A DNA stretch of 64,000 nucleotides from Craterostigma plantagineum (Eukaryota; Streptophyta; Magnoliopsida; Lamiales; Linderniaceae): assembly GCA_027422505.1 (NCBI GenBank), contig JAPQWV010000051.1:2261501-2325500 (forward strand). Reading direction: 5' to 3'. The position numbers and the translations under genes were made by a program. Below are positions 19,582-32,356 of the stretch, piece after piece. Each line of letters starts with the position of its first letter. Position 1 is the stretch's first letter. The notes beneath the pieces were generated by a model that was not told the origin of the DNA, made no database searches, and saw nothing but the letters and a program-made list of their open reading frames with translations.

Positions 19582-20249
19582 ATGCCGGATCCAATCATGG
19601 TGGAAACACGGGGTTCCTTAACCAGCGCTAGACTACAAATCCTTGTAGAGAATACTACTCGGAGTGGTGCGCCCTTTCGCTCTTCTGATGGTCGTGGTGA
19701 TCGCCGCGGTAATTCTTCTCTGTCTCAATGCCAGATATGCGGTAAGATGGGTCATACCGCTATCAAGTGTTGGTATAGATGGACGACTCTTATCAAGATG
19801 AGCCTCCTTCCGCAGCCATGGCGGCTACCTCCGTCCACAAGATCGATCCTAATTGGTACTGTGACACGGGCACCACCGATCATATCACAAGTGATCTCGA
19901 TCGTCTTGCTATTCGTGAACGCTATCATGGAGGCGAACAAGTCCAAGTCGGCAACGATGCAGGTTTGCAAATTATGCATAATGGTCATTCTTCAATTAAT
20001 ACTGATGCTCGTCCTCTTGCATTACATCATACTTTGCATGTGCCTGACATTTCCAAACATTTCCTTTCCGTTCATAAAATTTCTCGGGATAATGTCTTTT
20101 TTGAATTCCATCCATGGCACGTTTATACTAAGGATCGAGTGTCGAAGAGAAGTCTTCTAGAAGGGCGATGCGAGTCAGGCCTTTACCCTATCAAGTCGTG
20201 TCACTCGTATCTTTTTGCAATTTCAGGAACATTTCAAGCGTCTCCTTAG
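19582..20249 (+). pseudogene. Copia-3A zinc knuckle and protease, frameshifted
   Basis: A CCHC knuckle (C-Q-I-C, G-H, C at about 19732-19772) is followed by the protease active site W-Y-C-D-T-G-T-T-D-H-I-T (about 19853-19888). A one-base loss near 19778 relative to unit B (GGTATAGATGG against GGTATAGGATGG) splits the frame. Beyond residues G-L-Y-P-I-K-S the pre-integrase region is deleted. Confidence 0.82.
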
Positions 20250-20760
20250 TACTAAAACTAAGTTTGTCCAATCCGATTGGGGTGGGGAATACCAGAAACT
20301 TCATAACACATTTTTTGGTTCTATTGGCATCGCATCGTGTTTCGTGTCCTCACGCGCATCAACAAAATGGTTCGGCAGAACGTAAGCACCGTCACATTGT
20401 TGAAATTGGTCTTGCTCTAGCCGTGCCTCTTAAATTTTGGGATGAAGCGTTTTTTACGGCCACATATCTCATCAATCGCCTTCCTACTCGTGTCATTGAC
20501 AACAAGTGTCCACTGGAACGTCTATTTAATACAACACCCAATTACTCGTTATTAAGAATTTTTGGGTGTGCTTGTTGGCCTCATCTTCGTCCCTATAACA
20601 AACAAAAGCTTTCTTTTCAATCCAAGGAATGTGTTTTTCTAGGCTACAATTCTTTGCTTAAGGGATACAAGTGCCTTGACACTACTTTGGGTCGCTTCTA
20701 ATCTCTCGAGATGTAATTTTTGACGAAAGTGTTTTTCCTTTCACTAGGCCACCCCCAGCC
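20250..20760 (+). pseudogene. Copia-3A integrase C-terminal half
   Basis: Carries the catalytic-glutamate block Q-Q-N-G-S-A-E-R-K-H-R-H (about 20360-20395), then T-Y-L-I-N-R-L-P-T-R and the C-V-F-L-G-Y-N linker. The region encoding the first catalytic aspartate is missing. A stop after G-R-F (20701) is peculiar to unit A; unit B reads on. Confidence 0.82.
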
Positions 20761-20916
20761 CTTCTCCACACTTGCATTTGGGTAACAACAATAATAATTT
20801 GAATTATGATCATATGTGTGCATCTATGCCTGCTAACTTCTTGAATGCATAAAATATGGGTGGACAGATTACTTTACCATCATTGGATCCTCAAGCGTCA
20901 TCACCCTCACTTGCAT

Positions 20917-21734
20917 TTACCCTATTTTATTAATTTCGACCTAAAAACCCCTATTTTAATGATTTTCAATTTAATGAGCTTTATTATTTAAAAAGTCATT
21001 TTTTTACTCCAATATCATTTTTTACATATTAATTTGTCTATATTACATAGTTTATTGTTGCAAAAAAGATTTTATTGGATATACATGAATATGGGAAACC
21101 CGAATCCCCCACGGGGATCCCGATCCCCGAACGGTGATTATCCATCCCCGAACCAATTCATCATAAGAGCATCTCCAACCCCTAGCATGAAAATACAGTT
21201 AATTCTGCACAATATTACAGCTGCTATGTGTTTTTACTCCAACCCATAAACTCTATTTTCTACACTAATTTTCACTCCAACCCATTAAAAAGTCAATAAA
21301 TTATAATAATTAATTTTTAAAATTAAGTAACTATAAACTTAGCATATTATTTAATTATAATTTTATTAAGTTAAAACGAAATATAAATAAATACTAAAAA
21401 ATTAATATTTTTTACTTTTATTATTAGAATATCAAATATTTAAATATAATTAAAATATTTTTTATTAAATAAATTATAAATAAATAGAAAGTTCAACACA
21501 ATTTTTGTGGTGTGTACTCTAGATCTAGAGTATCTCTGCAGATCAACACAATATTAGTGTTAGATATAGAGTCCCATTGGAGTAAAGACGTAATTTATTT
21601 TTGTGTTTTACACAAAAATGAAGTAATCGTTGGAGATGCTCTAACTGGTGAATTAGTGGAGATGGTGTTAAGAACGGGAATTTGGTATGGAGACGGTATG
21701 TCCATTAATAGCCACAAACTCGCCCATTGTCATC
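20917..21734. repeat. Segment X, copy at the right end of unit A (contains MITE)
   Basis: Matches 40801-41635 and 50936-51760. It opens with CCCTATTTTATTAATTTCGACC, followed by an AT-rich stretch and a short cluster of CCCGATCCCCGAAC-type phrases with an internal GGGGATC inverted repeat (21095-21160), then the MITE and a 90-bp tail. It breaks off at 21734 where the gypsy LTR starts. No gene. Confidence 0.8.
21167..21641. mobile_element. Tourist-like MITE copy 1
   Basis: Terminal inverted repeats GAGCATCTCCAA...TTGGAGATGCTC with a TAA target duplication (21164-21166, 21642-21644), as in PIF/Harbinger-derived MITEs. AT-rich, non-coding, 475 bp. It recurs within segment X at 41059-41542 and 51184-51667; an independent insertion is at 38308-38850. 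Confidence 0.85.
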
Positions 21735-23385
21735 TGACACGCTCGAATACTAACAAGTATACTAGGTCGTGCAAGTAGTATAAAATGAACGTGAGTCCAA
21801 GTATCGATGCACGAGGACAGCTCGATTAATTTTAAGATATTACTCTGAAATTTTATTTAGACTATAGCGAATTTTAACTAAGGTATTTTTATGATTTTTT
21901 ATATTAAAAATAATCAAAACAGATAAAATCGCAAATAAACAACTAAAGCGAATAGACGATTGACGACAAGGTGATCGAGGCGCATGTTCGGCACGCATTA
22001 TTCCTACGCCTTCACACAGTTAATCTTAAATAATCAATACGAGTCTCAGTCAAGGTAGAATTTCCTAAAATAATCGCTACTCGTTTGTCCCGCAATAACG
22101 ATCCTATGCGATAGAGAACCAATCCCTATATGTCTATATGACTGTAGTTTCTTCGCAAGCATTTAACATCTATGAAATTCCCCGATTTAGACGCTTTCGG
22201 CGCCTAAGACCTCGGAAACCACACATACGAAACTGAATTCCATTTCTGGTCGGTTTTACGTCGTGGTGCTTTATACTTATTGTTCTAACCGGTCTAATCA
22301 CTTTGTCCGTCTCATAAACCAATCAAATATCGTGCATATGTTGATCAGACACACGCAAGCATTGAACTCAAGCATAAAACACATAACTCGACTCATACGA
22401 TTAAATATAAAAACAACATTATCACGTAGTCATAATATGGCCTAACATGGCCTCAATCACATAGAAATTTAAGCACACATATTAATAAACGAAAAACACA
22501 AAATATTCAACGTAGATATTTATATAACTAAAACAACGTAAAGCTTCCCGTATAACGATGACGGCATCGTGCTCTCTGCTCCGTTCTAAGCCGTGGATTG
22601 GACGAATAGGTGAGAGTGTCTGCCTTATTTTATCTTTTCTTTTTTGAGAGGTGTCTGCTGCTTAGTGAAACTTTTGATTGGTGATGTGCGTGAGTGGAGA
22701 ATGAGCTGCCTCTTTCTTTCTTTCAATGGCCCAAGCTCCTTTCTTATTTTATGTGCACATCCTCTCCCCTTTCATGTACGTGAAGCACAGCTTTTATAGG
22801 TGATAAAATGCAAAGTTGGTCAATCATATGCGCAGCCTTTGTGATTGTATTTTTGTGTATTTTCCATCCTTGATCCTCGTGCTCTCTTCCATGAATATTT
22901 ATATAGTAATATCCTTGGCTTTATCTGGGGCATGTATCTCGTAAGAATCCCCAGCCTTATCAACTTTGGATTTTCATGATATATAGAATAGAAATTCTGT
23001 CCCAAATAGCCGTCTTAGCAGTCTTTTGTTGCAATTCTCCCTGGGGGACTTGGTAACTTTCCACTGTAGCATTGTTTGTCTATGAGCTGCCTTGAGCCAT
23101 GTGCTTGATTTAGTCGTTAGTTTCTCTCCTTTGTTTTATGCAATGATTGATGATACCAATACCATCTTCCCACGTGATTGATATGTCAACATGGTGGTTC
23201 AAATAATCTCATTGGTCTACAAACTCGTGGGAGCCCCAGGTATTTCCGTATTTTCCTATCTTTTGTCTCATATATGCCAAATAAGTAATGAGAAGTAATT
23301 ATAGGATATATGAAGATAATTCGATAAATAATAACTAATAACACGCTTTTACGGGATTAAAATTACTTGAAATCCTAACTTATCA
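21735..23385 (-). repeat. Gypsy-1 3' LTR
   Basis: Plus strand starts TGACACGCTCGAATAC and ends CCTAACTTATCA, so on the minus strand TG...CA. Matches 30711-32356 closely. It contains the block CGCTACTCGTTTGTCCCGCAA, also recognisable in the LTRs at 36974-40064 and, reversed, 60348-61711. It interrupts segment X of unit A. Confidence 0.92.
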
Positions 23386-25160
23386 ACAACCTCCAAACTA
23401 GCTTCGATCGTCCTCGATCATAAAAGCGGTATAAACTAAATCAAGTTAGGATTTAAACGTCGTCACTAAATGAATTCTCATGTTTGTTCTCAGAAAAGCA
23501 AAAGCATAATCGATCGAAATCGTCATTAACTAATGAATGACCCAGCTAAACACGGGACATGAACTAATATTTCGCAATCATATCATAGCACATAAATATT
23601 TCCAGAATCCTAACACGTATCAAGTGACAACTCTCACCTGGATCGCTCAAATCGCTCGTAGTGTTTAGTGGGATCTGTATAAAAACTCTCAACTCACGTC
23701 ATAGAATGATATTACTCTAAGCTTGCAATTATATCACATCATATTCACATAGTGAATCTCATGCACGAATCAAAAGGTCTTTATCAAGGTTCTAATGGGG
23801 TCAAGGTAATAAGGGTGTGACATATGGGATGAGTGAGGTAATATGGTCAAGCATGTTAATTACTAAATCGCTTTTCCCGTCTATACTCTATATTACAAAA
23901 TACGACTCAAGCAATGGAGACTCATACTACTTAAAACAACTCAAAGATATAACTAAGAACTCAAGAAAATAATTCTAAAAAACATCTATTGTAACTTTTT
24001 TTTTCCTTGCAAATACAATATATATATTTTTTTTCTCTTTTTTCTCTTTTTTTTTTCTCGATATTGTTTTTTTTTTCTTTTTTTTTCAATCTCTCTTTTT
24101 TTTCTGTTCGATTTTTTTTTCTTCAAATAAATAAAATAACGCAACCACATATAACATGTCCTAATCGCCTTTCCTCTAAATTAATAGACCCAATACTATA
24201 AAGCGATTTGTAAGCTAACATGCTGACAATGGTTCGAGGATGAAGGATAAAATAATGGGATAACGTGGCTAAATATCGTGGCTCCATATCAATAAATAAG
24301 ATAATAAGGTTGAAAGGGGCTCACTAATTTATAACTATGTCGGGTGCGGAGATATTTAGGCCAGTGACTCATCCTAATCGCCTTTATCATTTTCGTACAC
24401 AAAAATCCACAGTGATATTGACATGCATAATAAAGCAAGTTCGAAAATAATTAGACTATGCGTGACCCTCATGAAAAAAAACATTGAGCAAGTATTATGT
24501 TGCTCTAAAATTTTTCGGCTCAAAACTCACAATATTTTCTGGCTTTGTGTCTCATGATACGTGCTATTTTTCTGAAGCAATCAATGTGGTCAGATAATAA
24601 TGCTAATATCAAAACACGTAACATGCATAACTTTCACACAGAATTAGCTAAATCCTATCTCGATCCCAGAAAAATTATAAAAATTTTCATCATCGACAGG
24701 AGATTTCACTAGTGACGTTCAAATCAAAACCTTCATCAGTTATACCATTCAGAAATTTAAACAAATCGATAGCTAATGATAGAAATCTAGCATGTGTCAC
24801 CCCACCCCCAAACTAATTATCACATTGTCCCCAATGTGTATAAATTAAGCACGGAAAGAGTTTAAGTGACACTGCCCTGAATAATGCTTCGATCGATGCA
24901 TGACGGGTTGTGAGAAGCCTTTCGTTCCTTCATAGATCGAGCTAGCTCTGCAGAAAAACCACCCCCAAACTGACCATGAGCCTGCGAGGAATCAAACTAG
25001 ACGACACCGTAATACCAATTTTTGTGAAAAGCAAGACATACTAAATAAAATGCGATATGATAAATATAAGACTCGAATACGAAATAAAACAGTAATGCAT
25101 AGATAGTACTTGGGTTGCCTCCCAAGAAGCGCTGCTTTTATAGTCGTTAGCTCGACTCTC
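23386..25160 (-). other. Gypsy-1 3' non-coding region
   Basis: About 1.7 kb between the end of pol and the 3' LTR, where Athila relatives may carry an env-like frame. I see no credible frame here. A pyrimidine-rich tract of T runs broken by C lies at 23996-24122. A C-rich block (CACCCCACCCCC) lies at about 24798-24810. Confidence 0.75.
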
Positions 25161-25167
25161 GAGCCGA

Positions 25168-26812
25168 TCAAGGTAGATCGGTATTTGGACTTGCTTCGCT
25201 GTGCTGGAGGTCCTTCAGCTTGCTGGTATTTTCTCCAGACAAGGTATCCCTGAAAGACATAGAACAACTCAAAGCAGTCGTATTAGTATTATGGGGTTCT
25301 TCAAGAACTATTGAAGTCGCTTCCCCAAGACTCCCGTCGTCGTATAATTTCAGGCGTTGTCCATTAACCTTATAAGAGTCCTTCCCGTTTATAAGGATCT
25401 GTACGGCTCCAGATGGGAATATGGCCCTGTCCATTTACTCTTAGTTTTCCGGGAAATAGGCGCAGCCGCGAGTTGAATAGTAGTACACGATCCCTGACAC
25501 TGGTTTGAGGATGGTACGGGGTTGACACTTTATGTTTGACATCATACTTTGACAATAAATTAGCAAACAACTTATTGCAAAAATGAGTACCCCCATCACT
25601 AATTATTGCACGTGGTGTACCAAAGCGAGTAAAGATATTTTTCTTAAGAAAGTGAATCACTACTCGTGCATCATTTGTTCTATATGCTTCAGCCTCGACC
25701 CACTTGGACACATAATCTACTGCAACGAGGATATATTTATTTGAGCTTGAAGTAGGAAATGGTCCCATAAAGTCAATACCCCAAACATCAAAGAGCTCAA
25801 CTTCTAACATAATATTCAAAGGCATCTCATGTTTTCTAGAAATTGCACCAGTACGTTGACAACGATCACAGGAATCCACATAAGCATGAGTATCTTTAAA
25901 TAAAGTGGGCCAGAATAAACCTGATTGAAGTACTTTAAATGCGGTTCTAGTTGGGCCGTGATGTCCACTAGTCAAACCAGAATGACAATGAGTTAGGACA
26001 GAATTTACCTCTTCGGCGGGAATGCATCGTCGGATTACCTGATCTGAGCAGATTTTGTACAAAAATGGATCGTCCCACAGATAATGTTTTGCATCAGAAA
26101 GAAATTTCTTTTTCTGATGAAAAGTCAAGCCTGTTGGAATATCACCTGTAGCAGCATAATTCGCAAAATCCGCATACCAAGGTAAAGACGTATCGAGTAA
26201 TGCATACAATTGTTCATCAGGAAAACTCTCGTCAATTGGTATTTCATTATCCCGCTTATGTGAAGTGTCTAACCTAGATAGATGATCAGCTATCACATTT
26301 TCGACACCTTTCTTATCACGTATCGCTAAGTCAAATTCTTGAAGTAGTAAAATCCAACGAATCAACCTAGGCTTTGCATCCTTCTTAGCAAATAAGTGTC
26401 TAAGTGCAGCATGATCAGTGTACACGATTACCTTATTCAACACAAGGTAGGAATGAAATTTATCGACAGCAAATACCACAGCTAGTAACTCCTTCTCGGT
26501 AGTAGCATAGTTTCTCTGTGCATCGTCCAGGGTTTTGCTGGCATAGTAGATGGTCTGAAATATCTTATCCTTGCGTTGTCCCAAAACAGCGCCGATTGCA
26601 CCATCGCTTGCGTCGCACATCAATATAAATGGTAAGCTCCAATCCGGTGCGACAATTACTGGGGCAATGGTGAGTTTCTCCTTCAACATTTGAAAAGCCT
26701 GCAAGCACTCATCAGTAAAATTGAAAACATCTTTAACAAGCAAATTAGATAAAGGCATAGCTATTTTTGAGAAATCCTTAATGAAACATCGATAGAATCC
26801 TGCATGTCCCAA
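25168..26812 (-). pseudogene. Gypsy-1 RNase H and integrase, with integrase deletion
   Basis: RNase H shows [20 protein letters not shown] and V-Y-T-D-H-A-A-L. The integrase zinc motif ends C-D-R-C; the core has W-G-I-D-F-M-G-P-F and I-S-D-G-G-T-H-F. After H-P-Q-T-S a deletion (breakpoint about 25496) removes the catalytic glutamate and about 100 residues and joins straight to the C-terminal [10 protein letters not shown] region. The C-terminus continues in another frame to 25168. An integrase of this shape should be inactive. Confidence 0.88.
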
Positions 26813-28008
26813 AAACTCCGAACTGCCTTTACCGAAGTGGGTGGTGGTAACTGTTCGATTGCATCTATCTTGGCCCGATCTACCACGATTCTCTTGTGCG
26901 ATACCTTATGTCCGAACTATTCCTTCTTGTACCATAAAATGACACTTTTCCCAATTCAATACTAGGTTAGTCTCTTCACATCGTTTAAGCACAAATGATC
27001 CGTGAAAATTTCCATGAACTTCTCTACAACATCATGAAAAATAGCTAACATGCATCTCTGAAAAGTAGCTGGGGCATTACATAATCCAAATGGCATACGT
27101 CTATAAGCAAAAGTACCGTAAGGACAAGTAAAAGTAGTTTTTTTCTTGATCCTCAGGCGCTACAGAGATCTGATTATAACCTGAATAACCATCTAGGAAG
27201 CAATAAAATTCATGTCCAGCTAACCTTTCTAACATTTGATCAATAAAGGGAGAGGGAAATGATCTTTACGGGTGGCATCATTCAACTTCCTATAGTCTAT
27301 GCAAACACGCCATCCCGTAACAGTCCTAGTTGGAATCAGTTCATTGGAAGCATTCTTAATAACGGTCATACCACCTTTTTTAGGAACAACTTGTGTTGGA
27401 CTAACCCATGCACTATCAGAAATAGGATAAATAATACATGCATCCAAAAGCTTGATTACCTCCTTTTTCACCACTTCTTGCATAGTTGGATTCAGACGCC
27501 TTTGTGGTTGTACGACTGGTTGATATGAATCCTCCATTAATATCTTGTGCATGCAGATTGTCGGGCTTATTCCTTTTATATCGGCGACTTTCCATGCAAA
27601 CGCTCTCTTATGCTCTCTTAGCACTCTCAATAGTTTTTCTTCCATGAGACCTGTTAGTGAGGAAGAAATAATCACTGGTAAAGTATCAGCGGTGCCAAGA
27701 AAAACATATTTAAGATGATCTGGTAAGGGTTTTAAATCCAAAGTCGGAGGTTCTTCGATTGACGGTCGTGGTTGTTGTCCTAAAGATCGATTGAGTGGCT
27801 CAATTCTCGGTTTAATCGACTTCCGGTGAGGAGGATTCGCCTCTGGGCTTGCCATGACATACTCCATATCTTCTCGATTATCCACAGATTCTCCAGTTAG
27901 ACATGCTTCTAACTCATCTTTGTTCCTGAAAACTTTAAAATACTCAAAAGCACATGAGTCAATACTATCAATAAATGAACATGAATGATCATCCGCAGGG
28001 TGTTTCAT
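26813..28008 (-). pseudogene. Gypsy-1 reverse transcriptase, broken
   Basis: The N-terminal RT part is open (27229-28008), with the W-V-S-P-T-Q-V-V-P-K-K-G-G and W-R-V-C-I-D-Y-R-K-L-N blocks. Downstream, M-P-F-G-L-C-N-A-P-A-T-F (about 27060-27095) is in other frames. A deletion near 26993 removes the Y/M-x-D-D catalytic block. RT normally copies the element RNA into DNA; this copy cannot. Confidence 0.87.
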
Positions 28009-28043
28009 TGCCTTGTAAACATCAAACTCTACCTTCTCGTCCC

Positions 28044-30165
28044 CTACTTGTAGAATAAGTTACCATTACCGACGTCGATTAAAGCTCTTGTCGTGTTTAA
28101 AAATGGTCTCCCAAGTATCAATGGCATATCTGTATCCTCCTCCATGTCTAATACTACAAAATCAGCTGGGAAGTAGTGTTCTCCCACCTTTACTAGCACA
28201 TCCTCTACGATTCCTCGTGGGTATGTGATGGACCTATCCGCTAGCTGTAGTATCGTGGATGTAGGTTTCGGTTCGCCGACACCTAGCTTCTTAAGAAGAG
28301 AAACAGGTAACATGTAAATGCTTGCACCTAAATCGCATAAAACATTAGTAAATGAAAGCGAGCCTATCGAGCAAGGGATAGAGAAACTTCCCCTATCTTT
28401 GATCTTTGGTGGCAGCTTCCTTTGTAGTACGGCCGAACATTCTTCATTGAGGGCTATCATACCATGTTCTTCTAACTTGTTCCGATTCGATAATAGCTCC
28501 TTCATGAACTTTGCGTACTTCGGAATCTGCAAAAGGGCTTCAACAAAAGGAATATTTATCTCAAGTTTCTTAAAGATATTTATAAAACGCTCAAATTGCT
28601 TATCAGGTTTCCCTTTTCGTAGTGCGACTGGAAATGGAGGTCGAATCTTTATCGGTGGAAGCGGCTCGGCCTCCTTTTTGGGCGACGAATTGATTTCGAT
28701 CTGGTCAGTGACATCATTGTCAGTGATTGTGGATGTGTTCTTATCATCATCTGCTTGGATTTCTTCGTCCGCCTTCTTAGTCTCTGGAATTGACTCGAGT
28801 GTCTTCCCGTTTCTCAGCTTGATGGCTTTTGCATACTCTCTAGGATTCTTCTCGGTGTCACTCGGGAGTGTGCCTTGTTTGCGTTCAGACACCGTATTTG
28901 CAAGTTGTCCTACTGTTTTCACCAGATTCTGTATTGATGCGTTTATATCCTGGAAATTTGTGTCAACTTTAGCTTCCAACTTCTGAAATCGATCATCTGT
29001 CCGACGACTCAAGTCGGCATGCAAATTGGTTTGCGATGCTTGTAGTTCAGCTACTTTCTCCAATGCTTCCTCCCAAGTTGCTTTTTGTTTCGACGGAATG
29101 ACATCGTGTTGCCCTTGATGTTTTTGAAATGGTACCTGTTCTTGATGATTTTGGGAATTTGATGGCTTTAAGTAATTTGAGTTACCATAAGATATATTTG
29201 GATGATCTCTCCAGCTAGGATTGTATGTGTTAGAGTATGTGTTCCTTGATCTGTTTTGGATGTGATGAACTGTCTCGGGCTCTTTTCCTTTCATTGCATC
29301 CAACATTCGGTAGATGGCCTCTACTTGTGCCTCCATGGATCCACTTAGCTCATGCACGCCAGCATTACGCCGATCCAAATCTTGCTCCGTGTATCTCGCG
29401 GGGTAAGCTGCAATCCGTTCTATGGCTTGGAGTGCGTCTTGGTCGGCTAACTCCATAAAATTCCGTGCGCACCCTCCATCGACGATCCTCTTGTTTTGTG
29501 TACTAAGCCCCAGAAAGAAGGATTGCATTTGAACGCTCAATGGTATGCTGTGGTTTGGGCACTGTCTTAGGAGACTCTTGTATCTAGCCCAAGCATCGCT
29601 TAGAGTTTCGCCACTCTCTTGCTTAAAGTTGACGAGTTGGCCTCGAATCTCGCTAGTTCTTGACAATGGGTAGTACTTACCCAGAAAGCATTCCGTCAAT
29701 TCTTCCCAACTGGTAATAGAAGCGTGTGGTAAGAATGAGAACCATTATGATGCTTTTCTGTCAAAGAGAATGGAAAAAACGTTAGTCGTATCACTTCTTT
29801 GGAAACGCCAGGGTACTTAGTAGTTTTGCAAATCTGAGAAAATTTCAAAAGATGTGAATTCGCATCCTCGTTTGTCAGCCCGTGGAATTGTACTGCGCCG
29901 GTCACCATTTGTATAGTAAACGGTTTTATCTCGAACTGGTTGTGTGGTCCTTCGGGAATTAGGATTGGATCGTTATCATCAAAATAGCCTGGAAGTGCTC
30001 TACTTAGCAAACTGGGTCGTTGAGCACTATCTCGCGATCGTGTTGCTCGTTGCGCTCTTGTTCGTGATCCTCCATCTTTTGCCTACGGTTTCGGTTGTTG
30101 CGTCGGCACGTCGCTTCTATTTCCGCGTCGAATAGTAATGGTTCCTTATTTTAGCTTCGTGTCAT
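28044..30165 (-). pseudogene. Gypsy-1 gag and protease
   Basis: The gag start at 30165 is followed by an in-frame stop at 30151-30153. The rest is open in two frames (29696-30010, 28044-29699). Gag has the C-F-L-G-K-Y-Y-P-L-S-R-T and C-P-N-H-S-I-P blocks of Athila/Tat gags and a coiled region around the E-E-A-L-E-K-V-A-E-L stretch. The protease reads L-C-D-L-G-A-S-I, the D-L-G-A form usual in this lineage, with I-L-G-R-P-F-L later. The 551-codon frame is the longest open stretch in the window. Confidence 0.9.
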
Positions 30166-30175
30166 GCACCGAATA

Positions 30176-30686
30176 ATATTTCTGCAAAGGTTTTGAAATC
30201 AACGTAAATAAATGCCGTAAAAATAATAATAATAATAGTAGTAGTAATAATAATAATGATAATAATAATAATAATGTGATGACTTAAGAAAGAAAAAAAA
30301 TAATATTAATAAATACTAATGTAAAATATATATATATATCTAAGTGATGATTATAATAATAGTAATGCTAATAATATTCTAAAAAATAATAATACTAATA
30401 TTTATATAAAAGAAGAAAAAAATAATACTTCTACTGCAATAATAATATTAATAATGATAATAATAATATTTTTTTTAGAGATATATATATATATAGTAGT
30501 AGTGACGTAAGAAAAAATAATAATAATAATAGTCCTACAATAAAAATAAAATAATGATATTATAATGAAAATAATATTAATAACTACGAGAAAAAAAATA
30601 TAAGCAATAATAATACGAATAAAGATTTATAAAAATATAATCATAAATTAAACTCGGAATTAAACTTAAAATTAATGATACGGCTG
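30176..30686 (-). repeat. Gypsy-1 leader with long TAA/ATT-type repeats
   Basis: The untranslated leader between primer site and gag is made mostly of AAT/AATAGT/ATAT runs (clearest at 30222-30272 and 30345-30540). The same kind of leader occurs in the second gypsy copy (36495-36840) and, complemented, in the plus-strand element (61797-61850), so it is a family feature. Confidence 0.8.
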
Positions 30687-30704
30687 TCCCCGGCAACGGC
30701 GCCA
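30687..30704 (-). other. Gypsy-1 primer-binding site (tRNA-Asp type)
   Basis: Minus strand reads TGGCGCCGTTGCCGGGGA, six bases inside the LTR end at 30711. This is the site reported for Athila/Calypso-like elements and attributed to tRNA-Asp; the attribution is from memory of the family. Confidence 0.85.
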
Positions 30705-30710
30705 AAAACT

Positions 30711-32356
30711 TGACACGCTCGAATACTAACAAGTATACTAGGTCGTGCAAGTAGTATAAAATGGACGTGAGTACAAGTATCGATCCACGAGGACAGCTCG
30801 ATTAATTTTAAGATATTACTCTGAAATTTAATTTAGACTATAGCGAATTTTAACTAAGGTATTTTTATGATTTTTTATATTAAAAATAATCAAAACAGAT
30901 AAAATCGCAAATAAACAACTAAAGCGAATAGACGATTGACGACAAGGTGATCGAGGCGCATGTTCGGCACGCATTATTCCTACGCCTTCACACAGTTAAT
31001 CTTAAATAATCAATACGAGTCTCAGTCAAGGTAGAATTTCCTAAAATAATCGCTACTCGTTTGTCCCGCAATAACGATCCTATGCGATAGAGAACCAATC
31101 CCTATATGTCTATATGACTGTAGTTTCTTCGCAAGCATTTAACATCTATGAAATTCCCCGATTTAGACGCTTTCGGCGCCTAAGACCTCGGAAACCACAC
31201 ATACGAAACTGAATTCCATTTCTGGTCGGTTTTACGTCGTGGTGCTTTATACTTATTGTTCTAACCGGTCTAATCACTTTGTCCGTCTCATAAACCAATC
31301 AAATATCGTGCATATGTTGATCAGACACACGCAAGCATTGAACTCAAGCATAAAACACATAACTCGACTCATACGATTAAATATAAAAACAACATTATCA
31401 CGTAGTCATAATATGGCCTAACATGGCCTCAATCACATAGAAATTTAAGCACACATATTAATAAACGAAAAACACAAAATATTCAACGTAGATATTTATA
31501 TAACTAAAACAACGTAAAGCTTCCCGTATAACGATGACGGCATCGTGCTCTCTGCTCCGTTCTAAGGTGGATTGGACGAATAGGTGAGAGTGTCTGCCTT
31601 ATTTTATCTTTTCTTTTTTGAGAGGTGTCTGCTTAGTGAAACTTTTGATTGGTGATGTGCGTGAGTGGAGAATGAGCTGCCTCTTTCTTTCTTTCAATGG
31701 CCCAAGCTCCTTTCTTATTTTATGTGCACATCCTCTCCCCTTTCATGTACGTGAAGCACAGCTTTTATAGGTGATAAAATGCAAAGTTGGTCAATCATAT
31801 GCGCAGCCTTTGTGATTGTATTTTTGTGTATTTTCCATCCTTGATCCTCGTGCTCTCTTCCATGAATATTTATATAGTAATATCCTTGGCTTTATCTGGG
31901 GCATGTATCTCGTAAGAATCCCCAGCCTTATCAACTTTGGATTTTCATGATATATAGAATAGAAATTCTGTCCCAAATAGCCGTCTTAGCAGTCTTTTGT
32001 TGCAATTCTCCCTGGGGGACTTGGTAACTTTCCACTGTAGCATTGTTTGTCTATGAGCTGCCTTGAGCCATGTGCTTGATTTAGTCGTTAGTTTCTCTCC
32101 TTTGTTTTATGCAATGATTGATGATACCAATACCATCTTCCCACGTGATTGATATGTCAACATGGTGGTTCAAATAATCTCATTGGTCTACAAACTCGTG
32201 GGAGCCCCAGGTATTTCCGTATTTTCCTATCTTTTGTCTCATATATGCCAAATAAGTAATGAGAAGTAATTATAGGATATATGAAGATAATTCGATAAAT
32301 AATAACTAATAACACGCTTTTACGGGATTAAAATTACTTGAAATCCTAACTTATCA
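30711..32356 (-). repeat. Gypsy-1 5' LTR (shared with the adjoining partial copy)
   Basis: Near-identical to 21735-23385; small gaps at about 31567 and 31629 relative to it. It serves as the 5' LTR of Gypsy-1 and at the same time stands where the 3' LTR of the right-hand partial copy would be. Confidence 0.92.

Larger units (their letters stand above)
19295..20916 (+). mobile_element. Copia-3, truncated copia remnant of unit A
   Basis: Begins with a 5' LTR-like segment (19295-19569) and a degenerate primer site, then zinc knuckle, protease and the C-terminal half of integrase. Most of gag and the integrase zinc region are deleted, and the sequence stops abruptly at about 20916 where segment X begins, without RT or 3' LTR. 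The same truncated element, with the same stop point, ends unit B; unit C carries a differently deleted version that runs further, into RT. Confidence 0.82.
21735..32356 (-). mobile_element. Gypsy-1: full-length dead Ty3/gypsy element (Athila/Tat-like)
   Basis: LTRs at 30711-32356 (5') and 21735-23385 (3') bound a 7.3-kb interior with gag-protease, RT, RNase H and integrase in gypsy order on the minus strand. The primer site matches the tRNA-Asp-type site known from Athila/Calypso-like elements. The LTRs differ only by scattered changes and a few small gaps, so insertion was fairly recent. A stop four codons into gag, frameshifts and deletions in RT and integrase make it non-autonomous. No target duplication was found: the right side continues into a second copy of its own interior. 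Confidence 0.9.

Noticed and set aside
22263..22445. 60-codon ORF repeated at 31239-31421 and, in altered form, 37484-37669
   Set aside because: Repetition is due to the gypsy LTR; the frame is antisense to the element's transcription and is not recognisable.
23386..25160. Env-like gene of an Athila-type element
   Set aside because: The position is right, but no frame longer than about 90 codons and no membrane or signal features were found in Gypsy-1 or in the second copy.
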